Shown: in pieces, positions 17,432 through 26,629 of the stretch
How positions within the stretch are numbered: position 1 is the stretch's first letter
Layout of the letters: each line of letters opens with the position of its first letter
Source: Flavobacterium chungbukense
GTDB taxonomy: Bacteria > Bacteroidota > Bacteroidia > Flavobacteriales > Flavobacteriaceae
DNA length: 64,000 nucleotides
NCBI RefSeq assembly: GCF_020805785.1
Contig: NZ_JAJGZV010000002.1
Span: 1,104,206 to 1,168,205 of the forward strand
Reading direction: 5' to 3'
Program-made: the position numbers and the translations under genes
The notes under the pieces: model-generated
Databases searched by the model: none
What the model was told of the DNA's origin: nothing
Seen by the model: the letters and a program-made list of their open reading frames with translations, nothing else

Positions 17432-18202
17432 ATGGTAGTTGAAACTATTTTAAAAGGCCTAGGTATGGCTGCTGGTAAAGTTATCGTAAAAAAAGCAACA
17501 GAGTCGTTGCTAGATAATAAAAATCATTTACATACCTATTTACAATCCAATTTTACAAAAATCAAACATGAAGATGTTAGGTTTTCAATAAGTTATTTAA
17601 TCAGGATTAAGATTCCTGGAACTTCAAAGTTTTTACTAGTTCGTGGTCATCGTATCAAAGACCAGCTTCAACCTGTTGGAGGTGTTTACAAAAAAATGAA
17701 CAGCTTTTCAGAATTTGAGAAATGGGGATATAAAGAAGACTGTGCTACGAAAGGAATCAAATCTGATGATGTCAGCCACAATGACCTCCGCTTTAGGGTC
17801 AAAGGGAAATATACTTTAGATATTATTAAATGGTTTGAGTCAAGAAAAAACCGTGAAACTACTTATGAACGTGAGTTTAATGAAGAACTTATTGATGACC
17901 TTGGATTCGATCCAAACATCTTCTACACTAAATCTTTTAGAGAGGTACAAAAAGTAATGAAGGTATTTGGTTATAGTACCTTTCATCAGTGTCATGAAGT
18001 ACTTATTTATGACATTGTAGAATTTCTTCCAACAGCAGAGCAAGTATTTGAATTGAAAAAGCTATTAGAAAATCCTCGTAAATTGAGTGATGATTTTATG
18101 ATAGTAGACATCAGCGAAATTGAAAGACTGTTAGTAATGGAAAACGAAGAACAAATTGCTAAAATTGGGGCGCATGCCAAATACCTAATCAATGAAAAAT
18201 AA
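17432..18202 (+). CDS. CBASS-associated Nudix-domain protein (Sa_NUDIX-like)
   Basis: A 256-residue protein and the first gene of a three-gene CBASS operon. Residues ~50-90 give a beta-strand region with QPVGGVYKK, and residues 147-158 (REFNEELIDDLG) match the Nudix helix core REUxEExGU. The two parts are separated by a ~55-residue insertion, as in the SMODS-associated NUDIX family. Residues 1-25 form a small glycine/alanine-rich, possibly amphipathic helix and no clear transmembrane segment. The stop overlaps the CD-NTase start by 11 bases. It occupies the usual effector position, so it may be the effector that responds to the cyclic nucleotide, or it may hydrolyse a nucleotide signal. Which of these applies is open. 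Confidence 0.75.
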   Translation: MVVETILKGLGMAAGKVIVKKATESLLDNKNHLHTYLQSNFTKIKHEDVRFSISYLIRIKIPGTSKFLLVRGHRIKDQLQPVGGVYKKMNSFSEFEKWGYKEDCATKGIKSDDVSHNDLRFRVKGKYTLDIIKWFESRKNRETTYEREFNEELIDDLGFDPNIFYTKSFREVQKVMKVFGYSTFHQCHEVLIYDIVEFLPTAEQVFELKKLLENPRKLSDDFMIVDISEIERLLVMENEEQIAKIGAHAKYLINEK

Positions 18203-19394
18203 CATGAAAAAATATACAGAACAAGAATATAAAAAAGATGAGCTTTTAGCCATCATAGCAGCTAACCTTGAGCTAGATGCGACTCGAAAACAACAAATGG
18301 AATCGGCTTACAGAGCTGTAAACGATGTACTGTCTAAGGATGAGAATTTTTTTAAGGATTACACTATTAATGTGTATGCTCAAGGTTCTTTATTAATAGG
18401 GACTACAATTAAACCGCTTCCGGGTAAGGAATTTGATTTAGATATTGTACTTCACATTGAAAGCTCATATTTAAACCACACACCCGCAGAAATTTATGAT
18501 GAATTATATCGTGTTTTAAGTAATCATGATACATACAAAACACTTTTAAAGAAAAAAAATCGTTGTGTACGTATTGATTACAATAGCGATTTTCATATGG
18601 ATATCTTACCGGGGTGCATGATTTCTTTAAACAACAATAGATTAATGATTCCTGAGGATAACCGCAGAATTTCTTGGTCACGTACGCATCCTAAAGGATA
18701 TGGCGAATGGTTTAAAGAAATTGCGGAAAGAAACAAATCTAGTTTTTTACTTCAGGAACGATATAATTTAATGTTGGAAGCAAAAATAGAAACGGAGGAT
18801 TTACCTTTGGATGTCTATTTGAAAACTCCTCTACAGCGTACTGTTCAAATTGTAAAGCGATACCGCGACTTATATTATCAAAATAAAGACACTTCAAAAG
18901 AACCAGCAGTATCTAGTATTGTTTTAACCACCTTATTGGCGCAATCTCACGAAGGAAATTTTTCAATTCAGGAAGCTTTAAAAAATGCAGTCGTAAAGTT
19001 GAAAAAATTAGCTAATGATTATAAATTTAGAAAAATAAAATTTGCAGTTTATAATCCGGTAGACAATCATGAAGATAAAGACAAAAGAGAAAATTTTACC
19101 GATTCTTGGGAGGATAAACATTACCAAAGTTTCATTGGTTTTGTAGAAGATTTTGAGAGAAAGTTAAATGCATTTATCGGGGAAGATACTAATGAAATAA
19201 ATTATAAAGAGTTATTTGGCAATGGCTATTATAAAGAAAACATCCAAAGACTAGTTAAATTAGAAGAAAGATTAAAAGGAAATTCTAAATTAGCATCATT
19301 GCTTTCAGGAACTGCTTATACAGATCCAAGAGGTAACATTAATACTTCAACAGGTGTGAAAAATGGAAATCATGGATTTTATGCTCAGTCCTAA
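18192..19394 (+). CDS. CD-NTase, CBASS cyclic oligonucleotide synthase
   Basis: A 400-residue nucleotidyltransferase. The active-site loop GSLLIGT begins at Gly65-Ser66, the metal-binding pair is Asp82/Asp84 (FDLDIVLH), and the third acidic residue is Asp137 (HMDILPG). The C-terminal half has the helical OAS/cGAS-like layout (TVQIVKRYRDLYY, PAVSSIVLTTLLA). In CBASS such enzymes make cyclic di- or trinucleotides on phage infection to switch on an effector. Start: ATG at 18192 overlaps the upstream gene; an in-frame ATG at 18204 is also possible. The last 32 bases overlap the E2 gene. The chain ends FYAQS, of interest because E2-type CBASS enzymes conjugate the CD-NTase C-terminus. The nucleotide product cannot be predicted from sequence alone. 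Confidence 0.92.
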   Translation: MKNNMKKYTEQEYKKDELLAIIAANLELDATRKQQMESAYRAVNDVLSKDENFFKDYTINVYAQGSLLIGTTIKPLPGKEFDLDIVLHIESSYLNHTPAEIYDELYRVLSNHDTYKTLLKKKNRCVRIDYNSDFHMDILPGCMISLNNNRLMIPEDNRRISWSRTHPKGYGEWFKEIAERNKSSFLLQERYNLMLEAKIETEDLPLDVYLKTPLQRTVQIVKRYRDLYYQNKDTSKEPAVSSIVLTTLLAQSHEGNFSIQEALKNAVVKLKKLANDYKFRKIKFAVYNPVDNHEDKDKRENFTDSWEDKHYQSFIGFVEDFERKLNAFIGEDTNEINYKELFGNGYYKENIQRLVKLEERLKGNSKLASLLSGTAYTDPRGNINTSTGVKNGNHGFYAQS

Positions 19395-19803
19395 AGAACG
19401 AGCCCAAAAATTTTGGGCTGGTTTTTTATATAAAACTTTAATTGAATGCGAAAGAAAATTTAAATGGATAAAATTTGAAGTGCATGGAAAAAGTTTGGAA
19501 GGGAAAGGAACTTTAGAATGGAATAATAGAAAATATGATTTTACAATCTTTTGTTCTCCTTTTTTACAAGGTCGGTTTGAACGAATAACAGTTGAAACCA
19601 AAAATCTTAAAAAAAGTTTCGACACGCATTTTAATGCTGATGGCACACTTTGTTTATACCATCCTATTAAGGATTTAAAAGGTAGACCGTACATAGAATT
19701 AATTGATGTTATCCCCTGGATTTCAGAATGGGTATATTATTATGACAAATATCTTGAACATAAAGTTTGGATAGGACCAGAACATCCTCATAATTCTAAT
19801 TAA
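19363..19803 (+). CDS. Stand-alone E2-like conjugating protein of CBASS
   Basis: A 146-residue protein overlapping the CD-NTase gene. It has the E2/UBC-like order: an N-terminal helix (KERAQKFWAGFLYKTL), beta strands, then HFNADGTLCLYHP with candidate catalytic Cys97, and a C-terminal helix around PWISEWVYYYDKY. The H-x-x-x-G-x-x-C-L pattern is that of bacterial E2 proteins in short type II CBASS. No E1 (adenylating) or JAB protease domain follows; the next gene after a terminator is a type I RM subunit. Known E2-only CBASS uses this protein to modify or activate the CD-NTase. In-frame ATGs at codons 4 and 7 (19372, 19381) are alternative starts that shorten the overlap. Confidence 0.82.
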   Translation: MEIMDFMLSPKERAQKFWAGFLYKTLIECERKFKWIKFEVHGKSLEGKGTLEWNNRKYDFTIFCSPFLQGRFERITVETKNLKKSFDTHFNADGTLCLYHPIKDLKGRPYIELIDVIPWISEWVYYYDKYLEHKVWIGPEHPHNSN

Positions 19804-19808
19804 ATTTG

Positions 19809-19840
19809 AAAAGCTCTTTGCATAGAGCAAAGAGCTTTTT
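19809..19840 (+). terminator. Terminator closing the CBASS operon
   Basis: A perfect 13-bp stem, AAAAGCTCTTTGC with GCAAAGAGCTTTT, has a 5-base loop and ends in T. It starts 5 bases after the E2 stop and separates CBASS from the type I RM genes. Confidence 0.9.
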
Positions 19841-19855
19841 ATAATAAATATAGCA

Positions 19856-20452
19856 ATGAAAAAAAGTTGTAAATTAATAGATGTCGTTTCCATTCGTTCA
19901 GGTATGGTAGTGTCTAAAACAGCAAATAATGACGAAAATCAACTTACAAATGCTTATGTAAGAATGATCGGCACTTCTGATTTTGATGAAGACGGGAACT
20001 TAAGAAATGATCTTGAACCTAATGTTTTATACAAGCCTTCTATAGAGAAAAACTACTTAAAGCAAGGTGAGGTAGTCTTTAACGCAAAAGGACGACGTTT
20101 CTTTGCTTTTTTATTTGCAAATGAATACCAATCCTTAATTGCAAGTGCTTCCTTTCTTGTTTTAACTATTGAAGAAATTTCAATTCTGCCAGAATTTTTA
20201 GTTTGGTACCTGAATCATCCTGAAACATTAAAGGTATTCGATTCTAAAATGTCAACTCAAGTAATGCCTTCTATAACCAAACAAGAATTAGGAGACTTGG
20301 AAATAATAATTCCAACATTTGAAACACAAAAACAAATTGTTGCACTCGATCTTTTAAAAAAGAAACAAATCAAACTTCAAAAAGAATTAATTACTCTTGA
20401 AGAAAATTATATAAACGCAATAACATATAAAAAAATAAAAAATGGGCACTAA
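19856..20452 (+). CDS. Half-size HsdS-like specificity subunit (single TRD)
   Basis: A 198-residue protein resembling one half of a type I restriction specificity subunit. Residues ~1-140 form a target-recognition domain, with typical features such as YLKQGEVVFNAKGRR and LPEFLVWYLNHPE. These are followed by PSITKQELGDLEIIIPTFETQKQIVAL and a C-terminal coiled coil (ALDLLKKKQIKLQKELITLEENY). Normal HsdS has two such units, and a full one is encoded downstream of hsdM. Half-size subunits can dimerise to build a symmetric specificity subunit. The stop overlaps the hsdM start by 11 bases, so it is translated with hsdM. It starts 16 bp after the CBASS terminator. It could give the system a second specificity or be a duplicated remnant. 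Confidence 0.8.
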   Translation: MKKSCKLIDVVSIRSGMVVSKTANNDENQLTNAYVRMIGTSDFDEDGNLRNDLEPNVLYKPSIEKNYLKQGEVVFNAKGRRFFAFLFANEYQSLIASASFLVLTIEEISILPEFLVWYLNHPETLKVFDSKMSTQVMPSITKQELGDLEIIIPTFETQKQIVALDLLKKKQIKLQKELITLEENYINAITYKKIKNGH

Positions 20453-21962
20453 AGTAACTCAAAAGGATATCAATAATACAGTATGGAAAGCCTGTGACAC
20501 TTTTCGTGGTACGATAGATCCTTCTCAATACAAAGATTATATTTTAACGATGTTGTTTCTTAAATATGTAACTGACGTATATAACGAGAAAAAAGCAGAA
20601 TATACTATAAAATATGATGGGAATGAAGAGCGTGTAAAAAGAGCATTAGAGCGTGAACGCTTTGTAGTACCAGATGAATCCAGTTTTGATTATTTATACG
20701 ACAACCGCAGCAATCCTAAGATTGGCGAAAAAATAAACCATGCTTTGGCAGAGTTAGAAGAAGCCAACAGGGAAAAATTGGGTGGACAAGATGGCTCTAA
20801 TATTTTTAGAAATATAGATTTCAACAGTTCTAATTTGGGAGATGAAAAAGGAAAAGTAGCTAGATTGCGTAATTTACTAAATGATTTCAAGTCTTTAAAT
20901 CTTTCGTCTTCTCATTTAGAAAACAACGATGTGATTGGTGGAGCATATGAATTCCTAATTTCAAATTTTGCTTCAGATTCAGGAAAAAAAGCAGGAGAGT
21001 TTTTTACTCCAGCAGAAGTTTCTACTTTACTGGCAAAATTAACTAAATCTCAATCAGGATCTCGTATATACGACCCTACATGTGGGTCTGGATCTCTTTT
21101 AATTAAAGCAGGGCGTGAAGTAGAAAATAACAATTTTTCGCTCTATGGCCAAGAAGCTAATGGTAGTACTTGGGCATTAGCGGTAATGAATATGTATTTG
21201 CATGGTTACGACAGCGCCATTATTCGTTGGGGAGATACTCTTAGGAATCCTAAACACAAAGAGGGTGATGCACTTATGCTATTTGATACAGTAGTTGCCA
21301 ACCCGCCGTTTTCTTTAGACAAATGGGGGGCAGACGATTTAGCAACCGATAAATATAACCGTTTTTGGAGAGGATTACCTCCAAAATCAAAAGGAGATTG
21401 GGCTTTTATTTCTCACATGTTAGAGTCTCTCAATACTTCGGGTAAAGCGGGTGTAGTGGTTCCACATGGAGTTTTGTTTAGAGGGGCTTCCGAAGGAAAA
21501 ATTCGTTCGAAAACCTTACAGGAGGACTTAATTGAAGCAGTAATTGGATTGCCGTCTAACTTATTCTTTGGTACAGGTATCCCTGCAGCGATTATAATTT
21601 TTAATAAACAGAAAATAAATAAAGAAAAAATTCTGTTTATAGATGCTAGTAAAAATTTTAATTCAGGTAAAAATCAAAATGTTTTAGGAGAAAATCATAT
21701 CAAGCATATTGTAGATGCTTACTCACAGTTTCACAATGAAGTAATGAACAAAGGGGTAGCAGAAGAAAAGTTTACGTATGTTGCAGATCTAGCAGAAATA
21801 GCAGAAAATGATTTTAACCTAAATATTCCTCGCTATGTTGATACCTATGAAGATGAACCTGAAATTGATTTAATAGTCACCCAAATCCGTATTGAAGAGC
21901 TAGAAAAAGAGCTAGCAAATGTAAAAACAGAAATGGAAAAATACATGAAATTCTTCAATTAG
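20442..21962 (+). CDS. hsdM: Type I restriction-modification methyltransferase subunit
   Basis: A 506-residue N6-adenine methyltransferase. Residues ~8-150 are the helical HsdM N-terminal domain. The AdoMet-binding motif I is DPTCGSG (211-217) and catalytic motif IV is NPPF (287-290). The C-terminus ends in a coiled coil (IRIEELEKELANVKTEMEKY). With HsdS it forms the modification complex and with HsdR the restriction complex. Length and motif order are normal, so it should be active. It overlaps the half-HsdS gene upstream and is followed after 100 bp by the full HsdS. Confidence 0.96.
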   Translation: MGTKVTQKDINNTVWKACDTFRGTIDPSQYKDYILTMLFLKYVTDVYNEKKAEYTIKYDGNEERVKRALERERFVVPDESSFDYLYDNRSNPKIGEKINHALAELEEANREKLGGQDGSNIFRNIDFNSSNLGDEKGKVARLRNLLNDFKSLNLSSSHLENNDVIGGAYEFLISNFASDSGKKAGEFFTPAEVSTLLAKLTKSQSGSRIYDPTCGSGSLLIKAGREVENNNFSLYGQEANGSTWALAVMNMYLHGYDSAIIRWGDTLRNPKHKEGDALMLFDTVVANPPFSLDKWGADDLATDKYNRFWRGLPPKSKGDWAFISHMLESLNTSGKAGVVVPHGVLFRGASEGKIRSKTLQEDLIEAVIGLPSNLFFGTGIPAAIIIFNKQKINKEKILFIDASKNFNSGKNQNVLGENHIKHIVDAYSQFHNEVMNKGVAEEKFTYVADLAEIAENDFNLNIPRYVDTYEDEPEIDLIVTQIRIEELEKELANVKTEMEKYMKFFN

Positions 21963-22062
21963 AAATCTTATTTAATAAAATTAAGTAATTAAAATTTACA
22001 CATCGCTTAGTAGTAATTTTTTTATTCTTATAAATTAATGAAAAGTATTTAAAATAAAAAAA

Positions 22063-23367
22063 ATGAGAGAAGGATATAAGGAAACGAAATTGGGATGGAT
22101 ACCTGAAGAATGGGTAGTGAAAAAGTTCACCGACTTCGCAAGCAGACACAAAAAATGGTCTATAACAGGTGGGCCGTTTGGATCAGATTTAAAAACATCT
22201 GATTATGCAGAAAATGGCGTTAGAATCATACAATTACAAAATATAGGAGATGGTGCTTTTATAGATGATTATAAAATTTTTACATCTATACAAAAGGCAG
22301 ATAAACTAATAAGTAGTAATATATATCCTGGTGACATCATTTTATCTAAAATGGGAGAACCAGTAGCGAGAGCTTGTTTTATACCCAATACTGATAATAG
22401 GTATGTTATGGCTTCAGATGGAATAAGATTATCAATTGATGAAAGGACATTCGACAGTAAGTTTGTTCATGATTATATAAATTCATCATTTTTTAGAAAA
22501 TCTGCAAAAAAAGTTAGTACTGGAAGCACAAGACAGCGGATTGGTTTGCCTATTCTAAAAAAATTAGACGTAATCTGCCCTCCTCTTTCTGAGCAAAAAG
22601 TAATAGCCGATTGTCTTTCTATTTGGGATAGATCAATAGAAATTCAAACAAAGTTAATTAAGTCGAAAAAAGAGCGTAGAAAAGCACTAATGCAACAGTT
22701 GCTTACTGGCAAAATAAGACTTAAAGGATTTGAAAAGGAAAAAGGAAATCATAGTACCAAATTAGGTTTACAAATTCCATGCGATTGGAAAATAATTAAG
22801 GTTAAAGATTTATTCGAAGAGAGAAAAGAAACTTCAGATGATCAATTAAAATTTCCATTATTTAGTTTAACTATTGAAAAAGGAATAACAAATAAAACTG
22901 ACAGATACGAAAGAAGTTTTTTACTTCGTGATCAAGAATCTAATCTATATAAATTAGTCTATCCCAACGACATAGTTTTCAACCCTATGAATTTGCGATT
23001 TGGTTCCATAGCTAAATCTACATTAAATATTATTGTATCCGTTTCGGCTTATTACAATTCTTTAAAAACAAAGATAAATAATGTGGATATTAATTACTAC
23101 GAAGCATTGTTTAAAACACCTCTTTTTATTAATTTTTATGATAGAATTGCTATTGGATCATTAAATGAAAAAAAAAGAGTACATCTTTCTAACTTTTTAG
23201 AATTAGACATACCATATCCTTCATTCGAAGAACAAAATGCAATTGTAGCAATTTTAAATACAGCAGAAAAAGAAATCAAAATGGAAAAATTAAAATTAGT
23301 CGATTTACAAAAACAGAAAAAAGGATTGATGCAGCAATTGTTAACAGGTAAAGTGAGGTTGGTTTAA
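22063..23367 (+). CDS. hsdS: Type I restriction specificity subunit, full length
   Basis: A 434-residue HsdS with two target-recognition domains (~1-180 and ~230-400), each followed by a conserved helical region. The internal repeat is visible: PPLSEQKVIADCLSIWDRSIE...ALMQQLLTGKIRL in the middle, and PSFEEQNAIVAILNTAEKEI...GLMQQLLTGKVRL at the end. The N-terminus YKETKLGWIPEEW is typical of this HsdS class. It defines a bipartite DNA target. It lies 100 bp after hsdM and 102 bp before hsdR. The paired repeats would allow domain exchange by recombination, but no partner cassette is present in this window other than the half-HsdS at 19856. Confidence 0.95.
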   Translation: MREGYKETKLGWIPEEWVVKKFTDFASRHKKWSITGGPFGSDLKTSDYAENGVRIIQLQNIGDGAFIDDYKIFTSIQKADKLISSNIYPGDIILSKMGEPVARACFIPNTDNRYVMASDGIRLSIDERTFDSKFVHDYINSSFFRKSAKKVSTGSTRQRIGLPILKKLDVICPPLSEQKVIADCLSIWDRSIEIQTKLIKSKKERRKALMQQLLTGKIRLKGFEKEKGNHSTKLGLQIPCDWKIIKVKDLFEERKETSDDQLKFPLFSLTIEKGITNKTDRYERSFLLRDQESNLYKLVYPNDIVFNPMNLRFGSIAKSTLNIIVSVSAYYNSLKTKINNVDINYYEALFKTPLFINFYDRIAIGSLNEKKRVHLSNFLELDIPYPSFEEQNAIVAILNTAEKEIKMEKLKLVDLQKQKKGLMQQLLTGKVRLV

Positions 23368-23469
23368 TATATAGTAAAGGTTTTAAACTTTGGAAAATAA
23401 TCTATTTTGATAAAATCTTTCATTTAAAAAATGAACAAATAAAACCAAACTTACAAAAAGTAACATATC

Positions 23470-26400
23470 ATGGCATTTACAGAGGATAATATATCACAAA
23501 TTCCAGCACTTAAATTATTGATTAATTTAGGATACAAATATCTTTCCTCAGAGGAAGTATTATCATTTCGTGGTGGTAGAGAAAGTAATGTCATTTTAAC
23601 AGAAATACTTCGTGAACGTTTAATGTATATTAATGAGATTAAGCTAGGGAATAAAAAAATTAAGTTTGAAGCTTATAATATTGAAAAGGCTGTACAAAAA
23701 CTTCAAGATGTTCCTTTAGCTGAAGGTCTAGTTCATGCGAGCAATTATACTTATAACTTGTTGATATATGGACAAGCCTTAGAGCAATCAATTGATGGGG
23801 ATAAAAAAAGTCATACTATCCAATACATAGATTGGGACAATCTGGACAATAATGTTTTTCATGTTGCTGAAGAGTTTTCAGTAATGAGAATAGGACGGAA
23901 AGATACTTATCGCCCCGACATAGTATTATTTGTAAATGGTATCCCTATAGTAATTATAGAATGTAAAAGTTCGACAATTAAGGAACCTATTAAACAAGCT
24001 ATCTCACAACATATTAGAAACCAACAAGAAACTGGGATTCAAAATTTATACTGCTACAGTCAAGTGCTAATGGCAACTTCATCAATACAAGCAAAATATG
24101 CAACTACCAATACAAAAGAAGAATTTTGGGCTGTATGGAAGGAAAAGGACATTTCATTCAGAGAAGGCATTGAGGATCTTGTAAACCAAAAATTGGATAA
24201 AGAGACTGAATACAAATTATTTGATACCTCAGATATTAGAACCAAATTTGATTATATTGCTTATAAAGAAAAATATGATCTGTACGTAGCTCCCTCAGAA
24301 CAAGACATTTTAATATATGGTATTCTAAGCCAGCAACGCTTACTGCCGTTTATTAAAGATTTTGTATTATTTGAAGCTGGTGTAATTAAAAAAGTAGCCC
24401 GTTTTCAACAATTCTTCTCTATAAACAAAATTATCGATCGTATAAAACCTATTCGAAATGGAAAAAGAAAAGGCGGTGTAATTTGGCATACACAAGGAAG
24501 TGGTAAGTCATTAACCATGGCTATGCTTGCTCGGAAAATTAAAGATACTATTAGAAACCCACAAATTATTTTAGTAACCGATAGAATTGACTTAGATAGA
24601 CAAATTACGGCGACCTTACGAAAAGTAGAAATTGACGTCATTAATGCCACCTCGGGAAAACAATTAGTAAGTCTTTTAAGAGGTAATGGCGATTTCGTAA
24701 TTACAACCATTATCAATAAGTTTGATGCCGCTGTTAAAAGTCTGTCCGAAAATCAATTAGAGAGTCCAAATATTTTTGTCCTTATTGATGAAGGACATAG
24801 AACACAACATGGGGTTTTCAATGTGAACATGGAAAGAGTTTTACCTAACGCTTGTTTCATAGTATTTACTGGGACACCTTTAATGAAAAGACAAAAAAAT
24901 ACTGCTAATAAATTTGGAGGAATTATTGACGAATATTCTATAAAAGAAGCTGTTGAGGATGGTGCCATTGTACCTATTTTGTATGAAGGGAGGTTAGCAA
25001 TACAAGATGTAAATAAAACAGCATTAGATAAAGGTGTTGAAAGGGTCATTGAAAATTTAGAAGACTATCATAAAGTGGACCTCAAAAAGAAAATGAGTCA
25101 AGCTGGTTTAATTTCTAAAACAGACCAAAATATTTTTCAAACTGCATTGGACATTAGTATACATTTTCAAAGCAATTGGGGAAAAGATAATACTGGGGAG
25201 CATTCTGGTTTTAGAGGCATGGTGGTTTGTCCTGATAAATTAACTGCTGTGAAATACAAAAAAGCGTTTGATTTAATTGCTAAAGTAACCACTGAAGTCA
25301 TCATGTCTGCTCCCGATACAAGAGAAAACAATGAAGATGTTCACAGTTCCGAAGCACCTGAAGTAAATCAATATTACGAATTGCTTAAAACAAAGTATGG
25401 TCAGGATATAGATAAAATGATTATTCAGCAATATGAATATGGGGAAAATATAGAATTACTAATTGTTATAGATAAGTTACTTACCGGATTTGATGTCCCA
25501 CAAACTATTGTAATGTATTTATGTCGTAAACTACGCGAGCACACCTTACTACAGGCCGTTGCAAGGGTAAATAGAGTTTATCCCGGAAAAGAGTTTGGAT
25601 ATATCATAGATTATGCTGGAGTAATGGAAGAATTGCAAGAAGCTATTGAAACGTATTCCAATGATAGCGATGGTTTTGATCCTAAAGATTTACAGGGTTC
25701 AATGAAAAATATCGGAGAAGAAATTGATAAGCTGCCTCGTGCTTATGCTGATGTCATTGAAATCTTCAAACCTATAAAAAACAAACATAATATTGATGAA
25801 TATGTTTCATTTTTAGCGGATGATGCTTTACGAGAAGAGTTCTATAATAAATTCAGTGTTTTTGCACGTATTCTAAAAATAGCGTTAGCAACAGTTGAAT
25901 TTCACGATAATACTTCTATTGCTGAAATACAACAATATAAAAATGAGCTTAAAAAATTTGCAGATATTAGAGTTGCAGCTAATAGTACTTATTTAGATAC
26001 AGTAAGTTTTTCTCAATATGAAAAACAACTTCAAAAATTACTAGATCAACACGTAATTACGGAAGAAGTTATAAGACTTGTTGATCCAATTGATATTTTA
26101 GATTCAAAATCTTTTGAAGAAGAAGTCGAAAAATTAATTGGCCCTAGAGCCAAAGCCGAAAAAATTGCAGCAGCTACCTCCAAATATCTTTCCATAAATA
26201 TTGATTCTGATCCCATTTTATTCAAAAAACTATCAGAATTAATTACACAAACTATTATTGATATGAGAGCTAATCGTCTTTCTGAATTGGATGCCTTAAA
26301 AAAGCTAAAAAATTTGAAAGATCAAGCATTACAAGGAGAAACAAATGATCTGCCTGAAGTAATTAAAGACAAACGTAGAAAAGTAGCTATTTTTCACTTG

Positions 26401-26628
26401 CTAAGAGAAGAAATAGAATTGAAAGATAGAGAGACAGAAATAACGTTGATGTTTGATGAAATACTATCTAATTATGAAATAGTTGATTGGCATAAACGTG
26501 TAGATATCATCAATAAAATTGAATTAGAATTTGGGGATTATTTAATGGACGTAATAGATTTATCTTTAGAAAAAGCGGATGAATTAACAAAAAAAGCAAT
26601 TGAAATCGCTATTGCAAATAAAGAGTAA
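23470..26628 (+). CDS. hsdR: Type I restriction endonuclease/translocase subunit
   Basis: A 1052-residue HsdR. The nuclease domain shows Asp150 (YRPDIVLF) and Glu164-Cys-Lys166 (IIECKSS), matching the PD-(D/E)xK motif. The SF2 motor starts with the Walker A TQGSGKS (341-347) and continues with LIDEGHR as motif II, FTGTPL as motif III, and an ARVNRVYPGKEFGYIIDY C-terminal helicase segment. It translocates DNA and cuts unmodified targets at a distance. The whole set of motifs is intact. The stop at 26628 is one base before the ATG of the YgjP-like metalloprotease, a common partner of type I systems. Confidence 0.96.
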   Translation: MAFTEDNISQIPALKLLINLGYKYLSSEEVLSFRGGRESNVILTEILRERLMYINEIKLGNKKIKFEAYNIEKAVQKLQDVPLAEGLVHASNYTYNLLIYGQALEQSIDGDKKSHTIQYIDWDNLDNNVFHVAEEFSVMRIGRKDTYRPDIVLFVNGIPIVIIECKSSTIKEPIKQAISQHIRNQQETGIQNLYCYSQVLMATSSIQAKYATTNTKEEFWAVWKEKDISFREGIEDLVNQKLDKETEYKLFDTSDIRTKFDYIAYKEKYDLYVAPSEQDILIYGILSQQRLLPFIKDFVLFEAGVIKKVARFQQFFSINKIIDRIKPIRNGKRKGGVIWHTQGSGKSLTMAMLARKIKDTIRNPQIILVTDRIDLDRQITATLRKVEIDVINATSGKQLVSLLRGNGDFVITTIINKFDAAVKSLSENQLESPNIFVLIDEGHRTQHGVFNVNMERVLPNACFIVFTGTPLMKRQKNTANKFGGIIDEYSIKEAVEDGAIVPILYEGRLAIQDVNKTALDKGVERVIENLEDYHKVDLKKKMSQAGLISKTDQNIFQTALDISIHFQSNWGKDNTGEHSGFRGMVVCPDKLTAVKYKKAFDLIAKVTTEVIMSAPDTRENNEDVHSSEAPEVNQYYELLKTKYGQDIDKMIIQQYEYGENIELLIVIDKLLTGFDVPQTIVMYLCRKLREHTLLQAVARVNRVYPGKEFGYIIDYAGVMEELQEAIETYSNDSDGFDPKDLQGSMKNIGEEIDKLPRAYADVIEIFKPIKNKHNIDEYVSFLADDALREEFYNKFSVFARILKIALATVEFHDNTSIAEIQQYKNELKKFADIRVAANSTYLDTVSFSQYEKQLQKLLDQHVITEEVIRLVDPIDILDSKSFEEEVEKLIGPRAKAEKIAAATSKYLSINIDSDPILFKKLSELITQTIIDMRANRLSELDALKKLKNLKDQALQGETNDLPEVIKDKRRKVAIFHLLREEIELKDRETEITLMFDEILSNYEIVDWHKRVDIINKIELEFGDYLMDVIDLSLEKADELTKKAIEIAIANKE

Positions 26629-26629
26629 A

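Noticed and set aside
22690..23367. Repeats in hsdS as an inversion (shufflon) system
   Set aside because: The two LMQQLLTGK segments are the normal direct-repeat halves of HsdS; no recombinase or inverted partner cassette is nearby.
26600..26629. Earlier start for the YgjP-like protease
   Set aside because: It lies inside hsdR and adds ten residues not typical of the family; the ATG at 26630 follows the hsdR stop directly.
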